DNA from: CAYRAV01 sp964422365
GTDB taxonomy: Bacteria > Bacillota > Clostridia > Lachnospirales > Lachnospiraceae
Length of the DNA stretch: 24,962 bases
NCBI GenBank assembly: GCA_964422365.1
Contig: CAYRAV010000048.1
Location: 1-24,962, forward strand
Reading direction: 5' to 3'
Shown here: piece after piece, positions 1 to 6,959 of the stretch
How positions within the stretch are numbered: the stretch's first letter is position 1
How the letters are laid out: the number at the start of each line of letters is the position of its first letter
Made by a program: the position numbers and the translations under genes
Notes under the pieces: generated by a model
Database searches by the model: none
Seen by the model: the letters and a program-made list of their open reading frames with translations, nothing else
What the model was told of the DNA's origin: nothing

Positions 1-112
1 GGAATTTGGTTCAGATTCATGAGGTGTAGCGGGCTGCATTGAATGAATTTGGGCAAATAGCACACAAAGCGGGGCGTACAGATTGGGGCAATGAATTTTA
101 AAACACACTTTA
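1..112 (-). repeat. MITE-like inverted-repeat element, copy A (cut by window edge)
   Basis: Read on the minus strand, this stretch aligns over about 110 bases with the left part of the element at 2755-3032. It begins with the same end (TA, AAGTGTGTTTTAAAATTCAT) and shares blocks such as CGCTTTGTG and GCAGCCCGC. The end lies at about 111-112 and begins with TA, as in the other copy. The element stops one base before the purine-rich ribosome binding site of the thioesterase gene, so it lies directly against that gene's 5' end. The rest of this copy is outside the window. No transposase is visible, so a non-autonomous element is the natural reading. Confidence 0.7.
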
Positions 113-134
113 GGGAGAGGATTGGTGTATAAAG

Positions 135-851
135 ATGATTTATAAGCATAAATATATAGTTGGTATAGAGGATATAGGTTATAATAAAATGGCATCTAAC
201 AGAGCTGTTCTTGCTATTATGGAGGATGTAGGATGCCTTCATTCTGCAAAAGCAGGATATGGTGTAATGGATATTGAAACTAAAAAGTGTGTATGGGTTT
301 TATTAGATTGGGAAGTGAAAATTCTGAAAAGACCAATCTATAATCAGGAAATAGAAGCTAGAACCTGGGCAGGAAAAATGGAAAAACTTACAGCCAATCG
401 CTATTTTGAATTAAGGGATGCAAATGAACAGTTAATGGCAGCAGGAATTTCAAGATGGTTACTGTTTGATTTAGAGAAGAAGCACCCTGTCAGATTGACA
501 GAGGACATTATCAATTTGTATGAACCGGAAACAGAGAAAAAAATAGAAGGTTTGGAGATGCAGGAAATTCAGGATACAGATTTAGAAAAAGAAGAATATA
601 CAAAAGACTATAAAATATTAAGAAGAGATATTGATATTAACCAGCATATGCACAACTTGTCCTATCTTGATGCAGCCTATGAAATATTACCAGAAGAAGT
701 ATATCAGAGGGAGGAATTTAATCATATAAGAATTGTATATAAAAAAGAAATAAAATATGGAGAAAAAATAGTTTGTTCCTATGGCCATGTGAATGAAAAA
801 CATATTGTGACATTGAAAGATGAAAAAAAGTGCATGCAATTATTGAATTGA
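135..851 (+). CDS. Acyl-ACP thioesterase (FatA/FatB-like, double hot-dog fold)
   Basis: The product probably hydrolyses acyl-ACP to free fatty acid and ACP in the cytoplasm, ending or diverting fatty-acid synthesis. The 238-residue length suits the bacterial members of the plant-type family (PF01643). The first hot-dog half covers about residues 3-125, with an N-terminal segment (GYNKMASNRAVLAIMEDVG) typical of the family, and the second covers about 150-235. In the second half D167, N169 and H171 give the D-x-N-x-H signature, and E183 lies 12 residues after the His, matching the plant catalytic Asp/Asn/His/Glu set. A GGGAGAGG at 113-120 is the only visible ribosome binding site and lies rather far from the ATG. 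No in-frame alternative start with better spacing was found. A repeat element ends immediately upstream, so the promoter is either in that element or outside the window. Substrate chain length cannot be read from the sequence. Confidence 0.88.
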   Translation: MIYKHKYIVGIEDIGYNKMASNRAVLAIMEDVGCLHSAKAGYGVMDIETKKCVWVLLDWEVKILKRPIYNQEIEARTWAGKMEKLTANRYFELRDANEQLMAAGISRWLLFDLEKKHPVRLTEDIINLYEPETEKKIEGLEMQEIQDTDLEKEEYTKDYKILRRDIDINQHMHNLSYLDAAYEILPEEVYQREEFNHIRIVYKKEIKYGEKIVCSYGHVNEKHIVTLKDEKKCMQLLN

Positions 852-852
852 A

Positions 853-913
853 GAAATAATTCAGCCATGTAAAATAATCGTCCAAGATGTGCTTGGCATG
901 GCTGAATAGTTAC
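853..913 (+). repeat. Palindromic hairpin element with GTAACTATTCAG-type ends
   Basis: Bases 859-869 (ATTCAGCCATG) pair perfectly with 897-907 (CATGGCTGAAT). The outer bases 853-858 and 908-913 pair partly, and CCAAG/CTTGG (882-886/892-896) makes a nested apical hairpin. There is no T tract after the stem, so it is a poor intrinsic terminator, although it sits just after the thioesterase stop. The outer end, read as GTAACTATTCAG, is the same as the end of the larger structured element at 18378-18565, which suggests one family of palindromic repeats. Confidence 0.55.
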
Positions 914-1050
914 AAAACCTCCATGCATCCTTAATGCACCACCATAAACCAAAGTTACAAGATGCATGTCGGAATACCTGAATTCAGTTTTTTGCTAAAG
1001 CAAAAAGGGTACTTTCATAGAAAAGAGTAGTATTGTTTTTATCGCAAGTC
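914..1050. other. Intergenic stretch with two small hairpins
   Basis: This is part of the 318-base gap between the thioesterase and ilvE. CATGCATC (922-929) pairs with GATGCATG (961-968), and TTTTTGC (989-995) pairs with GCAAAAA (1000-1006). The second is a short AT-rich hairpin that could act as a weak terminator. No coding sequence is seen. Confidence 0.35.
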
Positions 1051-1079
1051 TTGACATCAATTGTAACAAGGAGTAAGAT
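1051..1079 (+). promoter_or_regulatory. Sigma-A-type promoter of ilvE
   Basis: TTGACA (1051-1056, perfect -35) is followed after 17 bases by TAAGAT (1074-1079, five of six matches to TATAAT). It lies about 90 bases before the ilvE start. I see no T-box or terminator-type leader between them. Confidence 0.6.
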
Positions 1080-1169
1080 ATTTTAGAGGATAGATTCGGA
1101 ATAAGATTAGTGTTCAGGCACATTGACAGATTGTTCTGAAAAGAGAAAAATCGAAAGGAAGTACTTAAT

Positions 1170-2195
1170 ATGGAAAAAAAAAATATTGACTGGGCTAACA
1201 TTGGATTTGGTTATATGCAGACAGATAAAAGATATGTATCTAATTACAAAGATGGTGCATGGGATGAGGGATGTTTGACAGAAGACGCAAATATCACAAT
1301 GAATGAGTGTGCTTGTGTGCTCCAATATGCACAGACCTGCTTTGAAGGATTAAAAGCATATACAACAAAAGATGGGAATATTGTTACATTTCGTCCTGAT
1401 TTAAATGCAGAACGTATGGAAAATACAGCAAAAAGATTAGAGATGCCAATATTTCCAAAAGACCGTTTTATAGATGCCATAAAGCAGGTCGTTGCAGCAA
1501 ATGAAGCTTATGTACCACCATATGGTTCTGGTGCTACACTTTACTTAAGACCATATATGTTTGGTATCAATCCTGTTATTGGTGTGAAACCGGCAGATGA
1601 GTATCAGTTTCGCGTATTTTGCACACCAGTAGGACCATATTTTAAGGGAGGAGCAAAGCCATTAACAATTCATGTTAGTGATTTTGACCGTGCAGCACCA
1701 CATGGAACAGGACATATCAAGGCAGGTTTGAACTATGCAATGAGCCTTCATGCAATCGTAACAGCACATGCGGACGGATATGATGAAAACATGTATCTGG
1801 ATCCTGCAACAAGGACAAAAGTGGAGGAAACAGGAGGAGCGAATTTCTTGTTTGTTACAAAAGACAATAAGGTAGTTACCCCAAAATCAGACAGTATTCT
1901 TCCTTCTATTACACGTCGTTCCCTGATGCATGTTGCAAAAGAATATTTGGGATTAGAGGTAGAAGAAAGAGAAGTATTTTTTGATGAATTATCTGATTTT
2001 GCAGAATGTGGTTTGTGCGGTACAGCAGCTGTTATTTCACCAGTAGGGAAGATTGTAGGGAAAGGTAAGGAAATCTGCCTGTCAAGTGGAATGAATGAGA
2101 TGGGTTCTGTAACAAGAAAATTATATGAGACATTAACAGGAATCCAGATAGGGCATATTGAAGCACCTAAAGGATGGATTGAGGTAATTAAATAA
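1170..2195 (+). CDS. ilvE: Branched-chain amino-acid aminotransferase
   Basis: This PLP enzyme (fold type IV) interconverts leucine, isoleucine and valine with their 2-oxo acids, using glutamate/2-oxoglutarate. At 341 residues it belongs to the longer, eukaryote-like class II branched-chain aminotransferases. The Schiff-base lysine is K184 in HGTGHIKAGLNYA. Other family signatures are QTCFEGLKAY (about 55-64), LYLRPYMFG (124-132), the PLP-phosphate motif VEETGGANFLFV (218-229) and the late ECGLCGTAAVISP segment (279-291). AAAGGAAG at 1154-1161 has good spacing to the ATG. It is probably transcribed alone from the promoter at 1051-1079. The next gene is more than 1 kb downstream, behind several palindromic elements. 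Confidence 0.96.
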   Translation: MEKKNIDWANIGFGYMQTDKRYVSNYKDGAWDEGCLTEDANITMNECACVLQYAQTCFEGLKAYTTKDGNIVTFRPDLNAERMENTAKRLEMPIFPKDRFIDAIKQVVAANEAYVPPYGSGATLYLRPYMFGINPVIGVKPADEYQFRVFCTPVGPYFKGGAKPLTIHVSDFDRAAPHGTGHIKAGLNYAMSLHAIVTAHADGYDENMYLDPATRTKVEETGGANFLFVTKDNKVVTPKSDSILPSITRRSLMHVAKEYLGLEVEEREVFFDELSDFAECGLCGTAAVISPVGKIVGKGKEICLSSGMNEMGSVTRKLYETLTGIQIGHIEAPKGWIEVIK

Positions 2196-2235
2196 TACAG
2201 TTTTTATCGGAACATTTTATTTCCACAAACAGTGA

Positions 2236-2415
2236 AACTGCTTTGTATGCTTTCTATTTTATGCCATTGCAGGTTTGATGCCTGCTGCTTGGGGTGGAGT
2301 GTTATTTGAAGGTGGATTGTATAAGTTGAAGATTTATGGGATACTGATATTGTCAGAGATACATAAATCCTTTCAGTACTTTAGAGCGTGTATTTATAAT
2401 GATTTTTTGGAGTAG
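2236..2415 (+). other. Short open frame, possible remnant of a membrane protein gene
   Basis: One frame is open for 59 codons between stops. It contains a possible ATG at 2278 giving 45 residues that begin MPAAWGGVLFEGG, preceded in frame by a hydrophobic stretch (FYAIAGL). No ribosome binding site precedes the ATG and I do not recognise the product. It may be a decayed fragment of a larger gene or chance. The rest of 2196-2504 shows nothing else I can interpret. Confidence 0.15.
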
Positions 2416-2504
2416 TTTAATAAAGTACCTTTTCCTGTTTGGGAAGATTAAGGATGGGGTTTGCTCTATTATATTTCTATATTAAATAAAAGATTTTTTG
2501 TGAA

Positions 2505-2574
2505 AGCAGCCATTAGTCAAAGCATGTATCTTTATTTAGCAGATGCTTCCAAAGACACATGCCTTATGGCTGCT
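2505..2574. other. Nested hairpin downstream of ilvE
   Basis: AGCAGCCAT (2505-2513) is complementary to ATGGCTGCT (2566-2574), and inside it GCATGT (2522-2527) pairs with ACATGC (2557-2562). It lies about 310 bases after the ilvE stop and lacks a T tract. It may be part of an RNA or a small palindromic repeat. Confidence 0.4.
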
Positions 2575-2589
2575 AGTCACAAGTTTCAT

Positions 2590-2684
2590 GGGGCTGTCGT
2601 ATTAAAATCAAATGATACAATAATAGTTTATAGCTGAGATATCAGCAACTATAGGGTACGATTTTGGATTGATGCGGCAGTCCT
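2590..2684. other. Long imperfect hairpin (about 95 nt)
   Basis: Bases 2590-2602 pair with 2672-2684 over 13 positions (including G-T wobbles). The helix resumes at AAAATC 2604-2609 with GATTTT 2660-2665, then ATAGTT 2623-2628 with AACTAT 2647-2652, and ends in GCTGA/TCAGC (2633-2637/2642-2646). The outer arm GGGGCTGTCG resembles the stem of the terminator after rplL (21963-21992). One reading is therefore an old terminator enlarged by an insertion; another is an RNA or palindromic repeat. Confidence 0.5.
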
Positions 2685-2754
2685 GTTTGGTGTGTGCATG
2701 ATATGTAAAGTTTAAACATAAGTAAAAACAGTTGTATTGTTTAGGGATTGATAC

Positions 2755-3032
2755 TAGAGTGTGTTTTAAAATTCATTCCTGCAATCTGCATGCCTTGCTT
2801 TGTGGTATATTTGCTCCAAATTTAGTCAACGCAGCCCGCGGTGCCTCCTATATTTGAAACAAATCTCTCACAAATTGCTTGACATTCGTCAATATGCAAA
2901 AAAATTGCATAAATTATGTAAAAATCTAGCCTGCTTTCATGCAATAATCGGGAATTTCCTATGATTCTCATTATATTATCGCGGACATTTTTAGTATTTT
3001 TTGTGTAATTTTTAATTTTCAAACATGTTCTA
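2755..3032 (+). mobile_element. MITE-like element with terminal inverted repeats, copy B (complete)
   Basis: The left end (TAGAGTGTGTTTTAAAATTC) and the reverse complement of the right end (TAGAACATGTTTGAAAATTA) match at most of 20 positions, so the element has terminal inverted repeats about 278 bases apart. Both ends carry TA, compatible with TA target duplication as in Tc1/mariner/IS630-type elements (inference). The interior holds two small palindromes, TTGAC-ATTC-GTCAA at 2879-2892 and ATGCAA-TTGCAT at 2894-2910, and no transposase. The left part matches copy A (1-112) and the right part matches copy C (6694-6789). A 124-codon minus-strand frame across the element is not a credible gene. 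Confidence 0.75.
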
Positions 3033-3176
3033 GGTTGTGATATAGAAGACAGAAAATTGTAATATGTAGTATAAAAAATATTGTTACTATATTTCATGCT
3101 TGGTTGAGTTGCTGGACTTTGTGATATAGGAATGATGGTATGTAATAAAGTATCATTAATAAAATTAAAAAAATAG

Positions 3177-3205
3177 TTGATTTTCTTGTAAATCAATGTT
3201 ATAAT
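3177..3205 (+). promoter_or_regulatory. Promoter of the coiled-coil gene
   Basis: TTGATT (3177-3182) is followed after 17 bases by a perfect TATAAT (3200-3205). Transcription would start about 30 bases before the start codon at 3244. Confidence 0.65.
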
Positions 3206-3243
3206 AAGTAAAATTAATTATATAAGGTAAAGGGGGAGCTATG

Positions 3244-3681
3244 ATGTTAGAACAAAGAGATTTGGAAATGATTGCGGAAGTTGTTGCAAAAACAGTTGAG
3301 CCAGTCATAATAGAAATTACAGGAATAAAAACAGAAATTACAGGAATAAAAACAGAAATTACAGGAATAAAAACAGAAATTACAGGAATGAAAACAGAGA
3401 TTACAGGAATGAAAGCAGAAATTACAGGAATAAAAACAGAAATTACAGGAATGAAAGCAGAGATTGCAGAATTGAAATTAATGGATCAATTCATTTTAGA
3501 TGAAATTGGAAGGGAACATGAACTTCTAACAGGGAAGATTGACAAAGTACAGCAAAATTTAGATGAGATAAGTCAATATTATAAAATAACAAAATTGGAA
3601 AATGATAATACAACAATACTGCTTCGAATGATAAATGGATTGTCAGAAAGAGTGGAGATACTTGAAAACAAGGGGGCTTGA
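3244..3681 (+). CDS. Heptad-repeat coiled-coil protein, function unknown
   Basis: A small cytoplasmic protein without a signal peptide or membrane segment. After about 24 residues it contains eight tandem seven-residue units of the type EITGIKT (about residues 24-79), an almost ideal heptad array, followed by a second coiled-coil region (IDKVQQNLDEISQYYKITKL, then SERVEILENK at the C-terminus). Such proteins with a variable number of heptads occur in Lachnospiraceae as hypothetical proteins. AGGGGGAG at 3231-3238 fits the second ATG (3244) better than the first (3241, only two bases away), so I chose 3244. It is first in line with the metallophosphoesterase 47 bases downstream and may be cotranscribed with it. 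A structural or oligomerising role is likely; nothing points to an enzyme. Confidence 0.75.
   Translation: MLEQRDLEMIAEVVAKTVEPVIIEITGIKTEITGIKTEITGIKTEITGMKTEITGMKAEITGIKTEITGMKAEIAELKLMDQFILDEIGREHELLTGKIDKVQQNLDEISQYYKITKLENDNTTILLRMINGLSERVEILENKGA
3313..3480 (+). repeat. 21-bp in-frame tandem repeat, eight units
   Basis: Eight 21-base units (GAAATTACAGGAATAAAAACA and variants) encode the heptads of the coiled-coil protein. The first units are nearly identical and the last is diverged. Being a multiple of three, copy-number change by slippage would lengthen or shorten the coiled coil without frameshift. Confidence 0.9.
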
Positions 3682-3728
3682 TAGAGGATAAAAATGGCAA
3701 GTAAGGAAGGAATAAAAAGGAAGAAAAA

Positions 3729-4256
3729 ATGATTTATTTTACATCTGATTTACATTTTGGGCATTATAATATTATTACTCACTGCAATCGTCCCTTTCAA
3801 TCTACAGACCATATGGACAGCATTTTGATTCAAAATTGGAATCAAAGAGTGAAGAGTAATGATGAAGTTTATATTTTAGGGGATTTTACGATGGAAAATG
3901 CCGATAGGGCACATAGATATTTTTCTGCTTTGAGTGGAACGAAATATCTGATACGGGGCAATCATGATAAATTTGCAGAAGAATTTACTCCTTATGCAGA
4001 AGATGTTGTCTGGATAAAGGATTATCATGTTTTGAAATATCAGAAAAAAAAGTTTATATTGTTTCATTATCCAATTTTAGAGTGGGAAAAATATGGAAAG
4101 GACAGTATTCATTTATATGGTCACATCCACAATAATAAAAATTCAATGGAACGGGCAAAGGTTTTGAATAAAAATGCATACAATGTAGGTGTGGATGTAA
4201 ATGGGTATCAACCTGTTAGTATTGAAGAAGTTATTAGAAAAACAATAGGAAAGTAA
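3729..4256 (+). CDS. Calcineurin-like metallophosphoesterase
   Basis: A 175-residue cytoplasmic phosphoesterase of the PF00149 fold that would hydrolyse a phosphomono- or diester using two metal ions. All metal ligands are visible in order: D7 and H9 (TSDLHFGH), D52 (LGDFT), N78-H79-D80 (RGNHDK), H113 (LFHYPI), H132 and H134 (GHIHN). It is as short as stand-alone bacterial members and lacks extra domains. GGAAG just before the ATG serves as ribosome binding site. The NADAR gene follows after 109 bases. The substrate cannot be predicted; a nucleotide or nucleic-acid derivative is possible given the neighbour. Confidence 0.9.
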   Translation: MIYFTSDLHFGHYNIITHCNRPFQSTDHMDSILIQNWNQRVKSNDEVYILGDFTMENADRAHRYFSALSGTKYLIRGNHDKFAEEFTPYAEDVVWIKDYHVLKYQKKKFILFHYPILEWEKYGKDSIHLYGHIHNNKNSMERAKVLNKNAYNVGVDVNGYQPVSIEEVIRKTIGK

Positions 4257-4365
4257 GAAAGCAGGAAAGACTTTGTGTAAATAAAAACATTAGCAGGAAA
4301 TGATACCAAAGAAGAAATAAGATAAGTAGATTGTTTTATGTACATAATGAAAAGGGATGGTTTTA

Positions 4366-4923
4366 ATGGAACAAAAATATAATATAACAGAATTAAAAGA
4401 CAGATATCAAAGAGGAGAAACACTAAAATATATATTTTTCTGGGGGCATACACCTTCAAAAGATAGACTTACAAAAACCTGCTTTAGTCAGTGGTATGAG
4501 TGTACTTTTATAGTAGATGGGATGGAATATAAAACTGCAGAGCAGTACATGATGGCACAGAAAGCACTTTTATTTAAGGATATGAAAATTTTTGAACAAA
4601 TTATGGCAGCATCACATCCAAGAGAATATAAGGCATTGGGAAGAAAGATTTCTAATTTTAAAGAATCTGTCTGGAATCAGAATAAGGTACAGATTGTGAT
4701 ACAGGGAAATCTGGCAAAGTTTGGGCAAAATAAGGAATTTAAAGAATTTCTTTTACAAACAGGTTCAAGAATTTTAGTAGAAGCAAGTCCTTATGATAAA
4801 ATATGGGGAATAGGGTTGTCAGCGGATACACCAAATCTGGAAAATCCTAATATATGGAAAGGAGAAAATCTGCTTGGCTTTGCATTGATGGAAGTAAGGG
4901 AGCAGTTACAAAAAGAAGGGTAG
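4366..4923 (+). CDS. NADAR-family protein (YbiA/RibX-like)
   Basis: This 185-residue protein carries the NADAR fold (PF08719). Diagnostic segments are FSQWYECTF (about 40-48), TAEQYMMAQKALLF (57-70), LGRKISNF (91-98), GNLAKFGQN (114-122), and the C-terminal LVEASPYDKIWGIG (137-150) with NIWKGENLLG. Family members are N-glycosidases: some act on riboflavin-pathway intermediates and others remove ADP-ribose linked to guanine in nucleic acids, opposing DarT-type toxins. Sequence inspection does not say which applies here. AAGGG at 4352-4356 abuts an upstream ATG (4357) but is well spaced from the ATG at 4366, so the latter is the likely start. No DarT-like toxin gene lies next to it. Confidence 0.9.
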   Translation: MEQKYNITELKDRYQRGETLKYIFFWGHTPSKDRLTKTCFSQWYECTFIVDGMEYKTAEQYMMAQKALLFKDMKIFEQIMAASHPREYKALGRKISNFKESVWNQNKVQIVIQGNLAKFGQNKEFKEFLLQTGSRILVEASPYDKIWGIGLSADTPNLENPNIWKGENLLGFALMEVREQLQKEG

Positions 4924-4943
4924 AAAAATCTCCTAATATATGG

Positions 4944-4973
4944 TTGAATATTTCCATATGTATATGTTATACT
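4944..4973 (+). promoter_or_regulatory. Promoter of uppP
   Basis: TTGAAT (4944-4949), an 18-base spacer and TATACT (4968-4973) give a good sigma-A-type promoter about 95 bases before the uppP start codon. An AT-rich palindromic segment (ATATGG/CCATAT) overlaps it. Confidence 0.5.
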
Positions 4974-5065
4974 GATTACTGTTGTGAAAAAGTAAACATA
5001 ATTTTTATAGCAAATGCATAATACCATAATAGTAAAAAATGGTTAGAAATGGAAGGAGTTATGAT

Positions 5066-5893
5066 ATGAGTGTATTACAAGCTATTATTCTAGGGATTAT
5101 TCAAGGGATCACAGAGTTACTGCCAATATCCAGTTCTGCACATCTGAATGTAATCCCATGGATTTTGAATTGGACGAACGATCAGGCATTTAATGAAATG
5201 TTTGAAGGTGCATTTGATGTGGCACTTCATGCGGGAACTTTGCTGGCAGTTACTTTATTTTTTGCAAAAGATTGGATACAATTAATTGGAGCTGGTTTTA
5301 ATAAGGTAGTCAAAAAAGAAGATACAGTAGAAGGAAAAATGTTCTGGCAGCTTGTGATTGCAACAATTCCTGCGGGGATTGCAGCATTAGTGTTAGATAA
5401 AGTATCTGAAATGATAATTGGTAACAATTTTAAACTAGAGATGGGGTTAATTGCTGCAGCATTGGTTATCATGGGAATGATTCTGTACATAGTAGATAAG
5501 AATGCAAAATCAATTGTCAGATACGAAGACATTAATATGAAACAGTCTGTATTGGTTGGTGTTTCACAGGCAATTGCAGCTGCATTTCCAGGCGTATCAA
5601 GGTCTGGTATTACAATGACAGTATCAAGGATTTTGGGAATTGACAGAGAAAGTGCAGCAAAATTTTCATTTCTGTTGTCTACTCCGATTATTGCAGCAGC
5701 AGTTTTGGCAGATTTTAAGGAATTTGCATTAACATCACCTGTTTTCTGGGTTGGTGTAATTACAAGTTTTGTCTCAGGATTAGTGGTTATCAAATTTTTA
5801 ATGGATTATTTGAAAAAGGGAAGTTTTAAGATTTTTGCAGGTTATAGAGTTGTATTAGGTGTGATTATTGTTGCATTGTTATTGATAAGGTAG
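5066..5893 (+). CDS. uppP: Undecaprenyl-diphosphatase (UppP/BacA)
   Basis: An integral membrane enzyme that dephosphorylates undecaprenyl pyrophosphate, recycling the lipid carrier for peptidoglycan and other wall polymers and giving bacitracin tolerance. The 275 residues match the family length. The first signature lies at the N-terminus: QGITE (13-17) followed by LLPISSSAH (18-26). The second is AAFPGVSRSG (172-181) with R179. Several hydrophobic helices cover about 40-60, 80-105, 120-145, 185-215 and 215-275. GGAAGGAG at 5051-5058 sets the start at 5066 (MSVLQ); an upstream in-frame ATG at 5039 has no such site. The next gene begins 34 bases downstream, probably in the same transcript. Confidence 0.96.
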   Translation: MSVLQAIILGIIQGITELLPISSSAHLNVIPWILNWTNDQAFNEMFEGAFDVALHAGTLLAVTLFFAKDWIQLIGAGFNKVVKKEDTVEGKMFWQLVIATIPAGIAALVLDKVSEMIIGNNFKLEMGLIAAALVIMGMILYIVDKNAKSIVRYEDINMKQSVLVGVSQAIAAAFPGVSRSGITMTVSRILGIDRESAAKFSFLLSTPIIAAAVLADFKEFALTSPVFWVGVITSFVSGLVVIKFLMDYLKKGSFKIFAGYRVVLGVIIVALLLIR

Positions 5894-5927
5894 CAAAGCA
5901 TAAGTGGGATTTGCAGGTGAATAAGAA

Positions 5928-6521
5928 ATGGGTTTATTCAATTTGGTTAATAAAAATGTCATTGATAATATAAGAAACATAGAAAGCATAGAGGATAAAC
6001 ACCGAAAACATATTTTGGAAGTATTAAGTCAGATTCCAAAAAGAGTACCAGAGGGATGGAGGAAGATAGATTTTGCCATAGCTGGTTTATTGTATGCAGG
6101 ATTTTCTGAAGTATCTACCGAAAAACTGATTTGTATTTCATCACAAGGGCAGTCTGTTATAAATTGTAAAACAGGAGAAAAGAAGTTTTGTGATGAGAAT
6201 TATGATGAACATGATTTGATTGCATGTGCAGACGAATTGGGAGATGAAATGATTCATATTGCAGGGATTGGTGGAGGTGGTATGTGTCATTATTCTGGAA
6301 ACGGAGAGACACTACAATTGGCAGCTCCTCATTATCCAAAGGAACAGGTTATATTTATGCCTGATTTCAAAGATTGCTTTAGCAGTCCGAAAGAATGTAG
6401 AATAATATTTGAGGACTACGGAATAAGAACATTTGGATTCAGTAAGTGCGGAAATTATATGATTGCATGCAGTTCAAGTGATTTGAGTATATTTACAAAG
6501 ATTTCACCAATGAAAAAATAA
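5928..6521 (+). CDS. Hypothetical protein, function not recognised
   Basis: A 197-residue soluble protein with no signal peptide or membrane helix. Visible features are an amphipathic N-terminal helix region (about 1-45), a conserved-looking glycine-rich turn HIAGIGGGGMCHYSG (about 110-125) and several cysteines in the C-terminal half, including SKCGNYMIACSSS. It has normal codon use, a weak AGGTGA ribosome binding site 8-10 bases before the ATG, and follows uppP by 34 bases. A strong terminator at 6611-6646 ends the unit. I do not recognise a family and assign no function. Confidence 0.75.
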   Translation: MGLFNLVNKNVIDNIRNIESIEDKHRKHILEVLSQIPKRVPEGWRKIDFAIAGLLYAGFSEVSTEKLICISSQGQSVINCKTGEKKFCDENYDEHDLIACADELGDEMIHIAGIGGGGMCHYSGNGETLQLAAPHYPKEQVIFMPDFKDCFSSPKECRIIFEDYGIRTFGFSKCGNYMIACSSSDLSIFTKISPMKK

Positions 6522-6610
6522 TGGACGTTGGTATAAAAGGACACATGTTACTATCAATATAAAATGTCAAAACAGAAAGTAGTATATGAAAAACAAGTGT
6601 ATGAAGCAAA

Positions 6611-6646
6611 AAAAGGAATCGTTTGACAATAGACGATTCCTTTTTA
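6611..6646 (+). terminator. Intrinsic terminator of the uppP-hypothetical unit
   Basis: AAAAGGAATCGT (6611-6622) pairs perfectly with ACGATTCCTTTT (6633-6644) around a 10-base loop, and T residues continue to 6645. The A-rich left arm means it could also act on the minus strand. Confidence 0.85.
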
Positions 6647-6693
6647 TATAAAGAGTGTAGGAGGCCGAGCATATCTATGAAGGGAAGTGCTCT

Positions 6694-6789
6694 TAGCCTG
6701 CAAGCGGTAGCATGCATCTTGCACCATTTTCCATTATTGTGGATATTTTTGATATTTTTTTGTAGCTTTTAATTTTCAAACATGCTCTA
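6694..6789 (+). repeat. MITE-like element, copy C (right part only)
   Basis: Bases 6735-6789 align closely with the right end of copy B (2979-3032), including TTTTAATTTTCAAACATG followed by C/T-TCTA. Further left both copies share TAGCCTGC (6694 here, 2927 in copy B) at a similar distance from the end. The left terminal repeat was not found. Instead, 6662-6698 has a different, more GC-rich hairpin (AGGC..GAGCA with TGCTC..GCCT), so this copy is truncated, diverged or chimeric. It explains most of the 438-base gap 6522-6959 not taken by the terminator. Confidence 0.6.
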
Positions 6790-6797
6790 AGAAATAC

Positions 6798-6826
6798 TTG
6801 TTTTTTATAAAAAAGAATAATAAAAT
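6798..6826 (+). promoter_or_regulatory. Possible promoter of the CmpB-like permease gene
   Basis: TTGTTT (6798-6803), 17 bases, TAAAAT (6821-6826) lie just after the end of the copy C repeat and about 130 bases before the gene. The region is very AT-rich, so this is tentative. Confidence 0.3.
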
Positions 6827-6959
6827 ATAATGTATGTAAAAATGACTATAGTAATAAAATTGATAAGAGAAATGGTTATGGGCAGATATATAAAAAATAA
6901 TTAATTTGCAAAAGAAAATAAGGGTCAAATTACAAAAGCATGGAGGATAAAATTAAAAA

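Noticed and set aside
1080..1169. T-box or other amino-acid riboswitch before ilvE
   Set aside because: The leader is only about 90 bases with no T-box core, no specifier stem and no terminator-antiterminator pair.
2822..3196. Minus-strand open frame of 124 codons
   Set aside because: It lies mostly inside the MITE-like element, has no ribosome binding site and low-complexity composition; repeat sequence explains the open frame.
3313..3480. Regular repeats considered as a CRISPR array
   Set aside because: Units are 21 bp, contiguous without spacers and in frame with a coding sequence.
3721..4923. DarT-NADAR toxin-antitoxin system
   Set aside because: Neither neighbour resembles a DarT ADP-ribosyltransferase; the upstream genes are a metallophosphoesterase and a coiled-coil protein.
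5227..5793. Long minus-strand frame of 188 codons
   Set aside because: Antisense shadow of uppP, whose catalytic motifs are clear on the + strand.
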